Origin: Sphingobium limneticum
GTDB lineage: Bacteria; Pseudomonadota; Alphaproteobacteria; Sphingomonadales; Sphingomonadaceae
Reading direction: 5' to 3'
Assembly: GCF_008710155.1 (NCBI RefSeq)
Contig: NZ_VYPZ01000004.1
Coordinates: 186,001-250,000, forward strand
DNA length: 64,000 nucleotides
Position 1 is the stretch's first letter. The number at the start of each line of letters is the position of its first letter. Made by a program: the position numbers and the translations under genes. Below, one piece after another: positions 53,961 through 62,837 of the stretch. Under the pieces are notes generated by a model. It was not told the DNA's origin, ran no database searches, and saw only the letters and a list, made by a program, of their open reading frames with translations.

Positions 53961-54184
53961 GTCGCAACCTTTCAACCCGTGCCGGCGCGATTCATGGTGC
54001 GATGCAGCAGTTTGCCCGCCGAAATCCGGGCAATCGTCCTTGCGATGCGGCATGGGACTGGCTACCAGCCCGGATACCGGCGATCATCGTCAGACGGTCG
54101 CGCAGGGTAGGCAGATGATGGAGCGTCTGCCGACAATCGATTATGGGCCGCGATATGGCGGCGCCCAAGGGAAGGTATGTGCAG

Positions 54185-55090
54185 ATGCTGGATCAGGACA
54201 TGAAGCAGAAGATCGCAACGGGCGAAGGCTTTATCGCCGCGCTGGACCAGAGTGGCGGTTCCACGCCCAAGGCGCTCAAGGGCTATGGCGTCGAGGAAAG
54301 CGCCTGGTCGAGCGAAGAGGAAATGTTCGGCCTGATCCACGCGATGCGCAGCCGCGTCATCACCGCGCCGCCCTTCACCGGCGACAAGGTGCTGGGCGCG
54401 ATCCTGTTCGAACGCACCATGGATGGCACCGTCGACGGCAAGCCGACCCCCACCGCGCTGATCGAACGGGGCGTCGTCCCCTTCATCAAGATCGACAAGG
54501 GGCTGGAGGATGAGGCGAACGGCGTGCAGCTGATGAAGCCCAATCCCGGCCTCGACACGCTGCTCGCCCGCGCCAAGGGCCTGGGCGTGTTCGGCACCAA
54601 GGAACGCTCGGTCATCAATCTGGCCAATCGCGAAGGCATCGCTGCCGTCGTCGCGCAGCAGTTCGAAGTCGGCATGCAGGTATTGGCCGGCGGTCTGATG
54701 CCGATCATCGAGCCGGAAGTGAACATCAAGTCGCCCGAACGCGCCGAAGCCGACCAGATCCTGCTGGAAGAAATCCTCAAGAATCTCGATGCCTTGGACG
54801 AAGGCGTTCAGGTGATGTTGAAGCTGTCGCTGCCTGCCAAGGCCGGCCTGTTCGACCCGCTGGTCGACCATCCCGCCGTGCTGCGCGTCGTTGCCCTGTC
54901 GGGCGGTTTCGCGCGTCCCGAAGCCTGCGTCGAACTGTCGAAAAATCGCGGCATCATCGCCAGCTTCAGCCGCGCGCTGCTGAACGATCTGCGCCATCAG
55001 ATGACCGACGCGGAATTCAACGCCTCGCTCGGCGAAGCGATCGACGAAATCCATGGCGCTTCGGTCGCCAAGCAGCCGGTCGCGGCCTGA
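54185..55090 (+). CDS. Fructose-bisphosphate aldolase, class I
   Basis: 301 residues. The beginning DMKQKIATGEGFIAALDQSGGSTPKAL and the sequence PTALIERGVVPFIKIDKGLEDEANG fit the bacterial class I enzyme, with the Schiff-base Lys in MLKLSLPAKAG or nearby, and the C-terminal segment GGFARPEACVELSKNRG binding phosphate. It cleaves fructose-1,6-bisphosphate. Start at 54185 with GGGAAGG upstream. It completes the nearby central-carbon set with tkt, gap and pgk. Confidence 0.92.
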   Translation: MLDQDMKQKIATGEGFIAALDQSGGSTPKALKGYGVEESAWSSEEEMFGLIHAMRSRVITAPPFTGDKVLGAILFERTMDGTVDGKPTPTALIERGVVPFIKIDKGLEDEANGVQLMKPNPGLDTLLARAKGLGVFGTKERSVINLANREGIAAVVAQQFEVGMQVLAGGLMPIIEPEVNIKSPERAEADQILLEEILKNLDALDEGVQVMLKLSLPAKAGLFDPLVDHPAVLRVVALSGGFARPEACVELSKNRGIIASFSRALLNDLRHQMTDAEFNASLGEAIDEIHGASVAKQPVAA

Positions 55091-55100
55091 TCGGATTTGG

Positions 55101-55132
55101 GGCCGGGCGGCTATAGGGCTGCCCGGCCTTTT
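55101..55132 (+). terminator. Terminator after aldolase
   Basis: GGCCGGGC (55101-55108) pairs with GCCCGGCC (55121-55128), followed by TTTT. A strong intrinsic terminator. Confidence 0.85.
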
Positions 55133-55147
55133 CCATGAGAAAATGAC

Positions 55148-55222
55148 CCGTTCGTTTCGAGCGAAGTCGAGAAACGGAAAGCGCGGTTCTCGCGGCTTCT
55201 CGACTGGGCTCGAAGCGAACGG
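55148..55222. repeat. Inverted repeat (family D)
   Basis: Arms CCGTTCGTTTCGAG and CTCGAAGCGAACGG (one mismatch) and inner TCGAGAA/TTCTCGA arms, directly abutting the stop of the P1 peptidase gene. A different family from the other palindromes in the window. Confidence 0.75.
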
Positions 55223-56368
55223 TTATCGGGCGTTTTGGCGCTTCACCATCGGCAGCACCTTGTCCAGCGGCAGCGCTTCCGCCGTGCCGCGATGACCCAC
55301 CACTGTCTGCGCCTTGAACAAGGCGTTCAGCACGGCCTCCTCGGTCGCTTCGATCGTCGCCTGAAACAGCGGTGATACCCGGTCGTTGGGCATATCCTCC
55401 ACCGCCGCCACGGCGTTGCGCTTCGCCGCCGTCCGCCGCACCGCTACATTCGTGGAAAAAGCCACGGCATAGTCGCCCGACCCGTTGGAAAAGCTGGACC
55501 CCGTCCGCGCGATCCCGCCAAAGGCGCGCTCGGCCACGCGGCGCAGATTGCGGTCCGACAGCGGGGCATCGGTGGCGATCACGATCACGACGGATCCGTC
55601 CGCCTTCTTTTCTTCCACCTGCTGCCGATAATCATATTGGCCCAGCTTCACCCCTACCGGCACGCCCGCAATGGTCAGCACGCCGCCATAATTGGCCTGC
55701 ACCAGCACGCCGACGGTCCAGCCTCCCAGCGAAGCGGGTAGTTTGCGCGACGATGTGCCGATCCCGGCCTTATATCCGAAGGCGATGGTGCCGGTGCCCG
55801 CGCCGACCGCGCCTTCCTCCACCGCACCGTCCTTCGCCGTCTCGATCGCCCGGTGCGCGTCGGCGATCGTCACATGGCGACCGCGAATATCGTTGAGCGT
55901 GCCGTCATTCGTCTCGCCCACCACGGCGTTGACCGATCGCACCTCTTCATTGCCCGGCTGGGCCAGTGTCCATTCGACCGAGGCCGCTGCGGCTTCCGCC
56001 ACGTTCAGCGTGTTGGTCAGCATGATCGGCGTCTCGACCTCGCCCAGTTCGGCCAATTGGGTCGACCCCATGAATTTGCCGAACGCATTATAGGCGACGA
56101 AGCCCGCCGGCACCTTGTCCTGAAACAGGTTGCCGCCATGGGGCAGGATGGCGGTGACGCCGCTATTGACGTCATGGCTGCGCGGCAAGGTGACCTGGCC
56201 GACTTTCACGCCCGCCACATCGGTGATCGCATTGAGCGGTCCCGGCTGGAGGATGCCGACCGTGACGCCGGCCTCCCGCGCGCGGGGGCGAGGCGTTTCC
56301 TTAGCCGCTTCCTTGGCCAGCAGCGGCGCACCGGACAGCAGCAGGATGGCGGCGATGGCATGGCGCAT
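55223..56368 (-). CDS. P1 family (DmpA-like, S58) peptidase, exported
   Basis: 381 residues. Signal peptide to about 18 (AILLLSGAPLLA). Conserved segments: GPLNAITDVAGVKVGQVTL, GETNDGTLNDIRGRHVT, and AGTGTIAFGYKAGIGTSSRKL, where family members self-cleave and expose the nucleophile at the Gly-Thr-Ser region. Substrates in the family are short peptides with free N-termini or beta-peptides. The ATG at 56368 gives the signal peptide. Confidence 0.88.
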   Translation of the reverse strand: MRHAIAAILLLSGAPLLAKEAAKETPRPRAREAGVTVGILQPGPLNAITDVAGVKVGQVTLPRSHDVNSGVTAILPHGGNLFQDKVPAGFVAYNAFGKFMGSTQLAELGEVETPIMLTNTLNVAEAAAASVEWTLAQPGNEEVRSVNAVVGETNDGTLNDIRGRHVTIADAHRAIETAKDGAVEEGAVGAGTGTIAFGYKAGIGTSSRKLPASLGGWTVGVLVQANYGGVLTIAGVPVGVKLGQYDYRQQVEEKKADGSVVIVIATDAPLSDRNLRRVAERAFGGIARTGSSFSNGSGDYAVAFSTNVAVRRTAAKRNAVAAVEDMPNDRVSPLFQATIEATEEAVLNALFKAQTVVGHRGTAEALPLDKVLPMVKRQNAR

Positions 56369-56460
56369 GATGGGTTCCCTGAAAACGATCCGCCCCTCTA
56401 TCAAGCGCGCACGCGCCTCGCCACACTTGGCGCGCGCGCCTGAATGGCTATAAGGCGCGC

Positions 56461-57168
56461 ATGACCGATTTTACCGATGAAGAGCTGGCGCTCGATCCGC
56501 ATTTTGCCGACCAGTTCGAAGCGGGCTTTCGCCCCGCCTGCCAGCTTTACCTGATTTCCCCGCCGAGGATCGGTGACGATTTTGTCGATCGACTGGCGCA
56601 GGCCTTCGATGGGGGTGAGGTCGCTGCCTTCCAGTTGCGATTGAAGGGGCTGGATGACGACGCGATTGCCGCCGCCGCCGGGCCGTTGCAGGCGCTCTGC
56701 GCCGAGCGGGAAGTCGCCTTCATCATCAATGATAGCGTGGCGCTGGCGCAGCGCCTTGGCGCGGATGGCGTCCATCTGGGGCAGGGCGATGGCGACCCCA
56801 AGGAAGCGCGCAAGCTGCTGGGGCCGAAGGTGCAGATCGGCGTCACCTGCCATGACAGCCGCCATCTGGCGATGGAAGCGGGTGAGGCGGGGGCCGATTA
56901 TGTCGCGTTCGGTGCCTTCTATCCCACCACGACCAAAGAGGTGACGCATCATGCCGAACCGTCGGTTCTGGGCTGGTGGACGACGCTGTTCGAACTGCCC
57001 TGTGTGGCGATCGGCGGCGTGACGGCGGACAATGCTGGTCCGCTGGTCGCGGCCGGCGCCGATTTCCTGGCAGTGAGCGGCGCGGTGTGGAACCATCCGC
57101 AAGGCCCAACGGCCGGCGTGGCCGCATTCAAGGATGTACTGGCCAGCAAGGCCCCGCCGCCGCGCTAA
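56461..57168 (+). CDS. thiE: Thiamine-phosphate synthase
   Basis: 235 residues. TIM-barrel ThiE signatures: [54 protein letters not shown] (in part), [11 protein letters not shown] and [16 protein letters not shown]. It joins HMP-PP and THZ-P to thiamine phosphate. No TPP riboswitch is seen in the 92 bases upstream, so this copy is either a stand-alone gene or ThiE-like. It diverges from the P1 peptidase gene. Confidence 0.88.
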   Translation: MTDFTDEELALDPHFADQFEAGFRPACQLYLISPPRIGDDFVDRLAQAFDGGEVAAFQLRLKGLDDDAIAAAAGPLQALCAEREVAFIINDSVALAQRLGADGVHLGQGDGDPKEARKLLGPKVQIGVTCHDSRHLAMEAGEAGADYVAFGAFYPTTTKEVTHHAEPSVLGWWTTLFELPCVAIGGVTADNAGPLVAAGADFLAVSGAVWNHPQGPTAGVAAFKDVLASKAPPPR

Positions 57169-57181
57169 TGTCTATCTGTTC

Positions 57182-57203
57182 CCCCTCCCGTGTGCGGGAG
57201 GGG
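57182..57203. repeat. Single palindromic hairpin
   Basis: CCCCTCCCG-TGTG-CGGGAGGGG just after thiE, half of a family A-like unit. It may help end thiE transcription, but has no T tract. Confidence 0.6.
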
Positions 57204-57266
57204 ACACGTATCGCACCCTTACGCCCTTTCGCGCGTTCTCTCCTCACAACGATGGAGAGTAGCGCC

Positions 57267-58358
57267 TTGAAAAATCATCTATTGCTTGCCGCCCTGCTGT
57301 GCAGCGCCTGCAATGTGAACGTCACTGACGCCAACGAAAGCCAGCCCGCACCCAACGCCGCACAGCCGGACAATAGCGCCGCTGCACAAATGGCCGTGAA
57401 AAAGGCGGCCTATGATTTTGAGGTCGTGCAGGAGCAGAACCCGCAGCAACCCAGCCGCATCCTGATGGCGCAGGTGGCGCTTGATCGCTGGGGTTTTTCG
57501 CCCGGTATCCTCGATGGCAAGGATGGCATGAGCTATAAGGCGGCGTTGCGCGGCTTTCAGGCGGCGCATGACCTGCCCGTGACCGGCCAGTTCGACCAGA
57601 AGACCGGCGCCGCCCTGCTGGAAGGGGAAGCGCGGCCGACCACCTATCTGGTGAAAATCCCCGATGATTTCGCGCGCGGGCCGTTTTTCGACATTCCCAA
57701 GGGGCTGAACGAGCAGGCCAGCCTGCCTGCGCTCACCTATCGCAACCTGCCGGAGAAGCTGGCCGAGCGATTCCATACCACGCCCGAGGCGCTGGTCGCG
57801 CTCAACACGCCGGGCACGAAGGTCGCCGCCGGCGCGACCATCCGCGTGCCCGCGATCGACAATCAGCCGATGGCGCAGATCGATGGCGACGCGCGCGGCT
57901 GGGGCGAGACGCTCGCCAGCCTGGGCGTGGCCAAGGATCAGCCCCAGGCCGACCATATCGTGGTCGACAAATCCGAAGGGCTGCTGAAGGTCTATAATGC
58001 GCAAAACCGCATGATCGCGCAGTTTCCGGTGACGACCGGATCGCAGCATGATCCGCTGCCGCTGGGTGAATGGACGATCAAGGGCGTCAGTCGGAATCCT
58101 GATTTCCACTATAATCCCAACCTCTTCTGGGACGCATCCAGCAAGGATCAGAAGGCGGTGCTGAAGCCCGGTCCCAATGGTCCGGTGGGCGTCGTGTGGA
58201 TCGACCTGTCGAAGGATCATTATGGCATCCATGGCACGCCGGAGCCGCAGACGATCGGTCGCACCGAAAGCCACGGTTGCATCCGCCTGACCAATTGGGA
58301 TGCCGCCCGCCTCGCCCAGATGGTGAAGAGCGGGGTCAAGGCGAAGTTTCAGGCATGA
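57267..58358 (+). CDS. L,D-transpeptidase with peptidoglycan-binding domain, lipoprotein
   Basis: 363 residues. From the TTG at 57267 the protein opens with KNHLLLAALLCSAC, a lipoprotein signal; GGAGAG is 7 bases upstream. ATG 57252 is possible but lacks a site. Domains match those of the enzyme at 33344: PG_binding_1 (QVALDRWGFSPGILDGK), LysM-like LAERFHTTPEALVALN, and YkuD with TESHGCIRLTNWD. It overlaps the next gene by 4 bases, so the two are a cell-wall pair. Confidence 0.9.
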   Translation: MKNHLLLAALLCSACNVNVTDANESQPAPNAAQPDNSAAAQMAVKKAAYDFEVVQEQNPQQPSRILMAQVALDRWGFSPGILDGKDGMSYKAALRGFQAAHDLPVTGQFDQKTGAALLEGEARPTTYLVKIPDDFARGPFFDIPKGLNEQASLPALTYRNLPEKLAERFHTTPEALVALNTPGTKVAAGATIRVPAIDNQPMAQIDGDARGWGETLASLGVAKDQPQADHIVVDKSEGLLKVYNAQNRMIAQFPVTTGSQHDPLPLGEWTIKGVSRNPDFHYNPNLFWDASSKDQKAVLKPGPNGPVGVVWIDLSKDHYGIHGTPEPQTIGRTESHGCIRLTNWDAARLAQMVKSGVKAKFQA

Positions 58359-58927
58359 GCAGGCGGGCGTGGGCAGCGGGCGTAGCGGCGGCGCTGCTCT
58401 GCGCGGCCTTCGCCCATTTTTGCGTGCGGATCGTGCCGGCCGATGCGCCGTCCGCACCCGCGCCGCCGCCCCAGGCCGCTCGCCGGTCGGACAACGGCCC
58501 GCTGTTGATCCCGGTGGAGGGCGTGCCGGCCTCCGCGCTTACCGACACATTCACCCAGGCACGAGCCGGCGGCGCCCGACCGCATGACGCGATCGACATC
58601 ATGGCGGCGCGGGGCATGGCGGTGCTGGCTGCCGCCGACGGTCGCGTCGAAAAGCTGTTCTGGAGCCAGGATGGCGGCCGCACCCTCTATCAACGATCGT
58701 CCGACGGACGGTTGATCTATTATTATGCGCATCTGGATGGCTATGCGCCCGGCTTGCAAGAAGGGCAGGTGCTACGGCGCGGCCAGCGCGTCGCCACGGT
58801 CGGCAGTACGGGCAACGCCGATCCGTCCGCGCCGCACCTGCATTTCGCGGTGAATGTGATGCAACCGGGTGAGGCTTGGTATGGTGGCCGCGCGATCAAC
58901 CCCTATCCGCTGCTGGTACGGCACTGA
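58355..58927 (+). CDS. M23-family peptidoglycan endopeptidase-like protein
   Basis: 190 residues. One N-terminal membrane segment (8-28), then a LytM/M23 domain: [13 protein letters not shown] (HxxxD zinc motif) and HLHFAVN (HxH). All zinc ligands are present, so it should be active. It starts with an ATGA overlap after the L,D-transpeptidase, suggesting that one cuts and one joins peptidoglycan peptides. Confidence 0.87.
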   Translation: MSRRAWAAGVAAALLCAAFAHFCVRIVPADAPSAPAPPPQAARRSDNGPLLIPVEGVPASALTDTFTQARAGGARPHDAIDIMAARGMAVLAAADGRVEKLFWSQDGGRTLYQRSSDGRLIYYYAHLDGYAPGLQEGQVLRRGQRVATVGSTGNADPSAPHLHFAVNVMQPGEAWYGGRAINPYPLLVRH

Positions 58928-59162
58928 CCTGTCCTACAAGGCACAGCTTATGCTAGGTTCCGTTCCGAACGGCGGTGGGGAGGGGCGCCTTTCCGAAAAT
59001 ATCCTATGTAGGACACGCAATTTCACGATTTGCGGGAAAAGTGCGAAGTTAAGGCCCGACCCGGCTCCCTCTTGCCCTTCGCGCCCGCCCGCTGTAAAGG
59101 CGCGCCCAGCCTCAAAGAGGCCGGCTCTTTTCCACCTTCAGACATATAGGCAGGCTCTTCCC

Positions 59163-59729
59163 ATGGCGAAGATCAGCGGCGTGGACATTCGTCCCGGCAA
59201 TAATATCGAATATGAGGGCGGCCTGTGGCGCGCCGTCAAGATCCAGCACACCCAGCCCGGCAAGGGCGGCGCCTATATGCAGGTCGAACTCAAGAACCTG
59301 ATCGACGGCCGCAAGAATAACGTGCGTTTCCGTTCCGCCGAAAGCGTCGAGCGCATCCGCCTCGACACGAAGGATTTCCAGTATCTCTATGCCGAAGGCG
59401 ACATGCTCGTCTTCATGGACAATGAGAATTACGAGCAGATCAACCTGCCGTCCGAACTGCTGGGCGAAGCCGCCGACTTCCTGCAGGACGGCATGGAAGT
59501 GACGCTGGAAATGTATGAGGAACGGCCGATTTCGGTGCAGTTGCCCGACACGATCGAAGCGACCGTGGTGGAAGCCGACGCCGTGGTGAAGGGGCAGACC
59601 GCCTCTGCCAGCTACAAGCCGGCGATCCTGGACAATGGCGTGCGCGTCATGGTGCCGCCGCATATCGTCAGCGGCACGCGCATCGTCGTGGACGTCTATG
59701 CCCGCGAATATGTGAAGCGGGCCGACTGA
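59163..59729 (+). CDS. efp: Elongation factor P
   Basis: 188 residues, three beta domains. Lys34 in TQPGKGGAY is the position beta-lysylated or otherwise modified in other bacteria. EF-P relieves ribosome stalling at polyproline, which would help make proteins such as the proline-rich NuoC tail nearby. Upstream, an 8-base inverted pair TGTCCTAC/GTAGGACA at 58930/59008 flanks part of the 235-base leader. Confidence 0.96.
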   Translation: MAKISGVDIRPGNNIEYEGGLWRAVKIQHTQPGKGGAYMQVELKNLIDGRKNNVRFRSAESVERIRLDTKDFQYLYAEGDMLVFMDNENYEQINLPSELLGEAADFLQDGMEVTLEMYEERPISVQLPDTIEATVVEADAVVKGQTASASYKPAILDNGVRVMVPPHIVSGTRIVVDVYAREYVKRAD

Positions 59730-60136
59730 TGCGGATCGGGCGCAACATGGCACTGGCCGCTCGTCTGGCAATGGGCCTCGCGATCGGCGCTTTGCCCGTT
59801 GCGCTCCCCGTTTCGGCAGCTGCGCAGACGACGGCGCGGGCTACGCCGACCAAGGCGCAACTCGACAGCGCGGCGTTCACGCTGCGCATCGTCATGACGG
59901 CGCTTCAGTCGAACGAGGTCGAACAGCCGGTCAAGAACGCGCTGTTCGATTGCCTCTATTCCAATTCGATCGGTGAGATCAGCGCCGCGAGCGACAAGGT
60001 GATCGCTGCCAACGCCGGCAAGGTCGATCGCAAGGATGCGTCGCAGATGCTGGCGGTTGTCGCGGGCACCTGCGGCTATCGCCCCGGCGCCGCTGCTGCG
60101 ACCAAGCCGGCCGCCAAGCCCGCCCCGAAGAAATAA
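59729..60136 (+). CDS. Exported hypothetical protein downstream of efp
   Basis: 135 residues. A signal peptide (LAMGLAIGALPVALPVSAAAQ) leaves a mature protein of about 100 residues with two Cys (FDCLYSNS, GTCGYRPG) that could form a disulfide, and an Ala/Pro/Lys-rich tail. No family recognised. The start shares one base with the efp stop (TGATG), so the genes are coupled. Confidence 0.7.
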   Translation: MRIGRNMALAARLAMGLAIGALPVALPVSAAAQTTARATPTKAQLDSAAFTLRIVMTALQSNEVEQPVKNALFDCLYSNSIGEISAASDKVIAANAGKVDRKDASQMLAVVAGTCGYRPGAAAATKPAAKPAPKK

Positions 60137-60176
60137 CCAACCAGGCCGTTCCCGCTGGGAGCGGCGGAGAAAAACT

Positions 60177-60989
60177 ATGGCATCGCATTCCGGTCTTCTT
60201 ACCGTCATGGAGCGCGCCGCGCGCAAGGCGGGCAGCAAGCTCCGCCGCGACTTCGGCGAAGTCGAACATCTTCAGGTCAGCCGCAAGGGGCCGGCGGATT
60301 TCGTGTCCAAGGCCGACCATCAGGCGGAAAAGACCCTGGTGGAAGAATTGCAGAAGGCGCGTCCCGACTGGGGCTTCCTGCTGGAAGAGGGCGGCGTGAT
60401 CGAGGGCGACCCGAGCAAGCCGCGCTGGATCATCGATCCGCTGGACGGCACCACCAACTTCCTGCACGGCATCCCGCACTTCGCGATCTCGATCGCGGTC
60501 GAAGAACCGCTTTATGGCGGCAAGCGGGAAGTCACGACCGGCCTCATCTACCAGCCCGTCACCGACGAAAGCTATTGGGCGGAAAAGAGCCGGGGCGCAT
60601 GGCGCCATGACCAGCGCCTGCGCGTGTCGGCCCGCCGCGACCTGGCCGATTGCGTGATCGCGACGGGCATCCCGTTCATGGGCCATGGCAATATGGCCGA
60701 ATGGACTCGCGTCTTCGGCGCGGTGGCTCCTTCGGTCGCCGGCATCCGCCGTTTCGGCGCTGCCTCGCTCGATCTCGCCCATGTCGCCTCCGGCCGCTAT
60801 GACGGTTATTGGGAAAGCGGTCTTCAGCCCTGGGATGTCGCTGCCGGCTTGTTGCTGGTCCGTGAAGCGGGCGGTTTCGCCAGCGATTTCCGCGGCGGCG
60901 ATCAGGCGATCGAACGCAAGGAAGTCATTGCCGGTAACGACGCAATTCACAGCAAATTGCACAAGCTCGTTGCTGGCGCATTGCGCTAA
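60177..60989 (+). CDS. suhB: Inositol-1-monophosphatase family protein
   Basis: 270 residues. Metal-binding motifs are complete: LLEEGGV (Glu), WIIDPLDGTTNFLHGIP and GLQPWDVAAGLLLVREAGG. Family members act on inositol phosphates; SuhB also works in rRNA antitermination in enterobacteria. It lies 40 bases after the exported protein gene and ends with a terminator. Confidence 0.92.
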   Translation: MASHSGLLTVMERAARKAGSKLRRDFGEVEHLQVSRKGPADFVSKADHQAEKTLVEELQKARPDWGFLLEEGGVIEGDPSKPRWIIDPLDGTTNFLHGIPHFAISIAVEEPLYGGKREVTTGLIYQPVTDESYWAEKSRGAWRHDQRLRVSARRDLADCVIATGIPFMGHGNMAEWTRVFGAVAPSVAGIRRFGAASLDLAHVASGRYDGYWESGLQPWDVAAGLLLVREAGGFASDFRGGDQAIERKEVIAGNDAIHSKLHKLVAGALR

Positions 60990-60999
60990 AGTTCAATGG

Positions 61000-61029
61000 G
61001 GCCAAGCTCTTCAAGGGCTTGGCCTTTTT
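61000..61029 (+). terminator. Terminator after suhB
   Basis: GGCCAAGC (61000-61007) and GCTTGGCC (61017-61024) with a 9-base loop, followed by TTTTT. It separates suhB from the complex I operon. Confidence 0.9.
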
Positions 61030-61121
61030 GCGATTCATTCTCACAGCGTTGGCCCCTTGCTTCGCATATGCAGCAGGCCTAAAGCGCGCCCCAAGATACA
61101 ATTTTCGCCCAGGGGATTCCA

Positions 61122-61496
61122 TTGGTCGATCTCGCCCAATATCTGCCGATCCTGATTTTTCTCGGGATTGCCTTGCTGCTTTCCAGCGCATTCGTCTTTC
61201 TGCCGATGCTGGTTGGCCGTCTCACCGGTGCGCACAAGCCCGACCCGGCGAAGCTCTCGGAATATGAATGCGGTTTCCCCGCATTTGAAGAGCCGCGCAG
61301 TCAGTTCGACGTGCGTTTCTATCTGGTCGCCATTCTCTTCATCATCTTCGATCTTGAAGCGGCGTTCCTGTTTCCCTGGGCTGTAAGCCTCGACCAGATC
61401 GGCTGGGCCGGCTGGGCAACGATGATGATCTTCATAGCGGAGCTGGTGCTTGGCCTCGTCTATGCGTGGAAGAAGGGAGCACTCGATTGGGAGTAG
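61122..61496 (+). CDS. nuoA: NADH-quinone oxidoreductase subunit A
   Basis: 124 residues, three membrane helices. Typical segments: [41 protein letters not shown]. Translation begins with TTG at 61122, with AGGGG 7 bases upstream; no nearby ATG is in frame. First gene of the nuo operon. Confidence 0.95.
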   Translation: MVDLAQYLPILIFLGIALLLSSAFVFLPMLVGRLTGAHKPDPAKLSEYECGFPAFEEPRSQFDVRFYLVAILFIIFDLEAAFLFPWAVSLDQIGWAGWATMMIFIAELVLGLVYAWKKGALDWE

Positions 61497-62041
61497 AACT
61501 CTATAACCCTGCGCCCGGCACCTTGCCCCCGCAGGGCACGCAGCCCGATCAGGATTTCTTCAACGCGCTGAACGGCGAAGTGAACGACAAGGGCTTCCTG
61601 GTCACCTCGACCGAGGAACTGTTCCAGTGGGCGCGCACCGGCTCGCTCTGGTGGATGACCTTTGGCCTCGCCTGCTGCGCTGTGGAAATGATCCACGTCA
61701 ACATGCCGCGCTATGACATGGAACGCTTCGGCGCCGCGCCGCGCGCGTCTCCGCGTCAGTCGGACGTGATGATCGTGGCCGGCACGCTGTGCAACAAGAT
61801 GGCCCCGGCGCTGCGCAAGGTTTACGACCAGATGTCCAACCCGAAATATGTGATTTCGATGGGCAGCTGCGCGAACGGTGGTGGTTATTATCATTACAGC
61901 TATTCCGTCGTCCGTGGCTGCGACCGCATCGTGCCGGTCGACATCTATGTGCCGGGTTGCCCGCCGACCGCCGAAGCGCTGCTGTACGGCGTGATGCAGT
62001 TGCAGCGGAAGATCCGCCGCATCGGGACGATCGAGCGTTAA
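61487..62041 (+). CDS. nuoB: NADH-quinone oxidoreductase subunit B
   Basis: 184 residues. Cys residues for cluster N2 are present: [16 protein letters not shown] and [11 protein letters not shown]. The start is TTG at 61487 with GGGAG 7 bases upstream, overlapping nuoA by 10 bases; a GTG at 61466 is the alternative. The two first nuo genes thus both use TTG. Confidence 0.93.
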   Translation: MGVELYNPAPGTLPPQGTQPDQDFFNALNGEVNDKGFLVTSTEELFQWARTGSLWWMTFGLACCAVEMIHVNMPRYDMERFGAAPRASPRQSDVMIVAGTLCNKMAPALRKVYDQMSNPKYVISMGSCANGGGYYHYSYSVVRGCDRIVPVDIYVPGCPPTAEALLYGVMQLQRKIRRIGTIER

Positions 62042-62042
62042 T

Positions 62043-62837
62043 ATGGCCCATTCCGCACCCAAGATCGTGAACCCGCAAGGCATCGCCGAGGAAATCGGCG
62101 CGCTGCTGGGGTCCATGCTGATCGAAACCGTCGATCATGCCGACGAACTGACCTTCACCGTCGTGCGCGACGACCTGGCCAATGCCATGGTCGCGCTGCG
62201 CGACATGGGTCATTATCAGCAGCTGATGGAAATCGCCGGCGTCGACTATCCGGAACGCCCGGAACGGTTCGAAGTCGCCTATCATCTGCTGAGCGTCACG
62301 CGGAACCATCGCGTTCGCGTGAAGGTATCGACCGACGAAGATACGCCGGTGCCGACCGTCACGCACCTCTGGCCGGTTGCCGGCTGGCTGGAGCGCGAAG
62401 TGTTCGACATGTATGGCGTCGTTTTTGACGGCAATACCGACCTGCGTCGCATCCTGACCGATTATGGATTCAAGGGGCATCCCCAGCGCAAGGACTTCCC
62501 GCTGACCGGCTATGTCGAGCTGCGTTATTCCGAAGAGGATAAGCGCGTCGTCTATGAGCCGGTGAAGCTGGCGCAGGACTTCCGCAGCTTCGACTTCATG
62601 TCGCCGTGGGAAGGCGCGCAGTACGTGCTGCCCGGCGACGAAAAGGCCGCTGCGCCTGCCGCCCCGGCTGCACCTGCCGCTGCCCCGACGCCCAAGGCGA
62701 CCGAGAGCAAGGCCGATACCGGTGCCGGCGACGCCGCCAACAAGAAGGCAGAGGACAAGTCGGGCGACGCCCCGGCCAAGCCGGCTGCCGCCACCGATGA
62801 AGGCAAGGGCGCTGCCAAGCCGGAGGACAAGGCATAA
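62043..62837 (+). CDS. nuoC: NADH-quinone oxidoreductase subunit C with Ala/Pro/Lys tail
   Basis: 264 residues. Residues 1-200 are a normal 30-kDa subunit ([31 protein letters not shown]-like [12 protein letters not shown]). Residues 201-264 are a low-complexity tail of Ala, Pro, Lys, Asp and Glu that typical NuoC lacks. It starts one base after the nuoB stop and shares one base with nuoD. Confidence 0.94.
   Translation: MAHSAPKIVNPQGIAEEIGALLGSMLIETVDHADELTFTVVRDDLANAMVALRDMGHYQQLMEIAGVDYPERPERFEVAYHLLSVTRNHRVRVKVSTDEDTPVPTVTHLWPVAGWLEREVFDMYGVVFDGNTDLRRILTDYGFKGHPQRKDFPLTGYVELRYSEEDKRVVYEPVKLAQDFRSFDFMSPWEGAQYVLPGDEKAAAPAAPAAPAAAPTPKATESKADTGAGDAANKKAEDKSGDAPAKPAAATDEGKGAAKPEDKA

Noticed and set aside
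56369-56460. TPP riboswitch upstream of thiE
   Set aside because: No CUGAGA or ACCUGA-like thi-box sequence is seen in the short gap.
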